DNA of 64,000 nt from G942493375 sp942493375 (lineage in GTDB: Bacteria; Armatimonadota; UBA5829). Under the pieces are notes generated by a model. The model had not been told where the DNA came from, made no database searches, and saw only the letters and a program-made list of their open reading frames with translations. Position numbers and translations under genes: made by a program. The number at the start of each line of letters is the position of its first letter. The stretch's first letter is position 1. Shown in pieces: positions 63,025 to 64,000 of this stretch. Location: contig OW818698.1 in assembly GCA_942493375.1 (NCBI GenBank), forward strand, positions 1,178,001-1,242,000, given 5' to 3'.

Positions 63025-64000
63025 ATGACTGATGCTACAATCCAAAATCCAGTGCTGGAGATGAAGGGTATTACTAAGACATATCCTGGCGTACGGGCGT
63101 TGGATGGGGTGGATTTGGTTGTACAGAAGGGTGAGGTGCATGCGCTGCTTGGGGAGAACGGCGCGGGAAAATCTACCCTGGTGAAGATCCTGGCTGGCGC
63201 TCAGCCTATGAACAGCGGTGAGATTCTTCTCAATGGCCGTCCGGTTGATATCACTTCTCCTCAAAAAGCTATGGAACTCGGTATCAGTATTATCTATCAG
63301 GAGCTGATACTGGTCCCCTATATGACAGTGGCAGAGAATGTGTTTCTGGGCAGGGAACCGACTGCGCTGCTCCCGGGATTTGTAAACTACGCTAAAATGT
63401 GCGAGGACGCACAGAATATCATTGATGGCCTGGGTGTCTCGATAGATGCCAAGGCCGTTATCAGCACTCTTTCAATTGCCCAACAGCAGATAGTTGAGAT
63501 TGCGAAAGCCCTGTCAGAGAAATCCCCTATTATTGTAATGGACGAACCCACAGCTACTCTGACCAGTAGTGAGATAGATAAGTTGTTTGAACTGATAAGG
63601 ATGCTCAAGGCGACCGGGGTCAGCATTATCTATATTTCCCACCGGATGGAGGAGATATTTGAGATTGCGGACAGAGTGACTGTGCTGCGCGATGGGCAGT
63701 TGGTCGGCACACACGATATCGGAGAACTCGATCAGCAGAAGATCATTCAGATGATGGTCGGACGCGATCTGGAGGTAGCCGTTGCAAGAGAACCGGTCGA
63801 GAATGGCAAGGTTGTGCTTGAGGTAAAGAACCTGTCCACTGAGTTCGTCAGGGATGTCTCTTTTAAGGTGAAAAGCGGAGAAGTGCTGGGGATATCCGGG
63901 CTAGTAGGAGCCGGACGGACTGAAATTGCACGGGCCATTTTTGGTGTAGGTAAAATCGACCGGGGTGAGATTTTCATAGATGGTAAGAAAACAGCATTTA
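63025..64000 (+). CDS. Ribose-type sugar ABC transporter ATP-binding protein (RbsA-like), cut by window end
   Basis: The frame starts at ATG 63025 (GGAG 7 bases upstream) and stays open to the last base, giving 325 codons of an expected 500 or so. The first ATPase domain is complete: Walker A GENGAGKST, Q-loop IIYQELILVP, a signature region LSIAQQQIVEIAKAL in place of LSGGQ as is common in this family, and Walker B IIVMDEPTATLT. The second, half-degenerate domain begins near residue 270 with a P-loop-like GLVGAGRTE. It powers uptake through the RbsC-like permease. Confidence 0.93.
   Translation, partial: MTDATIQNPVLEMKGITKTYPGVRALDGVDLVVQKGEVHALLGENGAGKSTLVKILAGAQPMNSGEILLNGRPVDITSPQKAMELGISIIYQELILVPYMTVAENVFLGREPTALLPGFVNYAKMCEDAQNIIDGLGVSIDAKAVISTLSIAQQQIVEIAKALSEKSPIIVMDEPTATLTSSEIDKLFELIRMLKATGVSIIYISHRMEEIFEIADRVTVLRDGQLVGTHDIGELDQQKIIQMMVGRDLEVAVAREPVENGKVVLEVKNLSTEFVRDVSFKVKSGEVLGISGLVGAGRTEIARAIFGVGKIDRGEIFIDGKKTAF

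Overview
The window looks like chromosomal DNA from an environmental, carbohydrate-degrading bacterium. Several features point towards Armatimonadota or a neighbouring lineage. These are a prepilin-like protein ending in an H-X9-DG motif (40790-41512), a protein with paired copper-amine-oxidase-N 'stalk' domains (23325-24839), a DUF1257/Ycf35-like gene (31112), many large secreted glycosidase-like proteins of little-studied families, and an intergenic space full of short dispersed palindromes. This placement is inference: the window holds no rRNA, tRNA or universal marker gene. GC content is moderate, and genes lie on both strands in short operons.

Layout. 0-2.2 kb: GH36 alpha-galactosidase. 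2.2-3.7 kb: a complete ISKra4-type insertion sequence with terminal inverted repeats and a perfect 9-bp target duplication. 3.9-7.5 kb: a uroporphyrinogen-decarboxylase-like protein, an M24 peptidase and a LOG-family protein; between the last two lies a tandem pair of structured 176-bp units. 7.8-23.1 kb: secreted or carbohydrate-active proteins (DUF4838 plus CBM9-like, Asp-box sialidase-like propeller, three TIM-barrel-like proteins), interrupted by a broken small membrane gene and an AAA_14/DUF4143 ATPase. 23.3-27.5 kb: two secreted proteins, each with a terminator-like hairpin behind it. 27.9-31.0 kb: a CUT1-type sugar ABC operon (binding protein and two permeases, no ATPase). 31.1-34.3 kb: DUF1257-like, Imm33/DUF2185-like, GH4 and ferredoxin-nitroreductase genes. 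34.4-39.8 kb: GH106-like rhamnosidase, a Gfo/Idh/MocA oxidoreductase and a GyrI-like domain protein. 40.1-42.6 kb: a patch of small genes with decay, including an H-X9-DG protein, a HigB toxin with an in-frame stop, HigA, a gene remnant, and an unexplained shared C-terminal-like peptide coded out of frame after three genes. 42.8-50.5 kb: an alpha-2-macroglobulin-like protein without a visible thioester motif, and two secreted proteins. 50.8-56.5 kb: a sugar catabolism cluster of a TIM-barrel isomerase, a Gfo/Idh/MocA oxidoreductase and two GH67/DUF4838-like proteins. 56.6-60.4 kb: a SEC-C protein and three tandem paralogous membrane proteins. 60.6-64.0 kb: a ribose-type (CUT2) ABC operon whose ATPase runs off the end.

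Taken together, secreted or cytoplasmic glycosidases (GH36, GH4, GH106, GH67-like, sialidase-like) would release sugars from plant or microbial glycans. The two ABC systems would import them, and the Gfo/Idh/MocA oxidoreductases and isomerase-like protein would process them. Substrates cannot be read from sequence alone. The intergenic regions carry at least six dispersed repeat families, often as perfect hairpins between genes.
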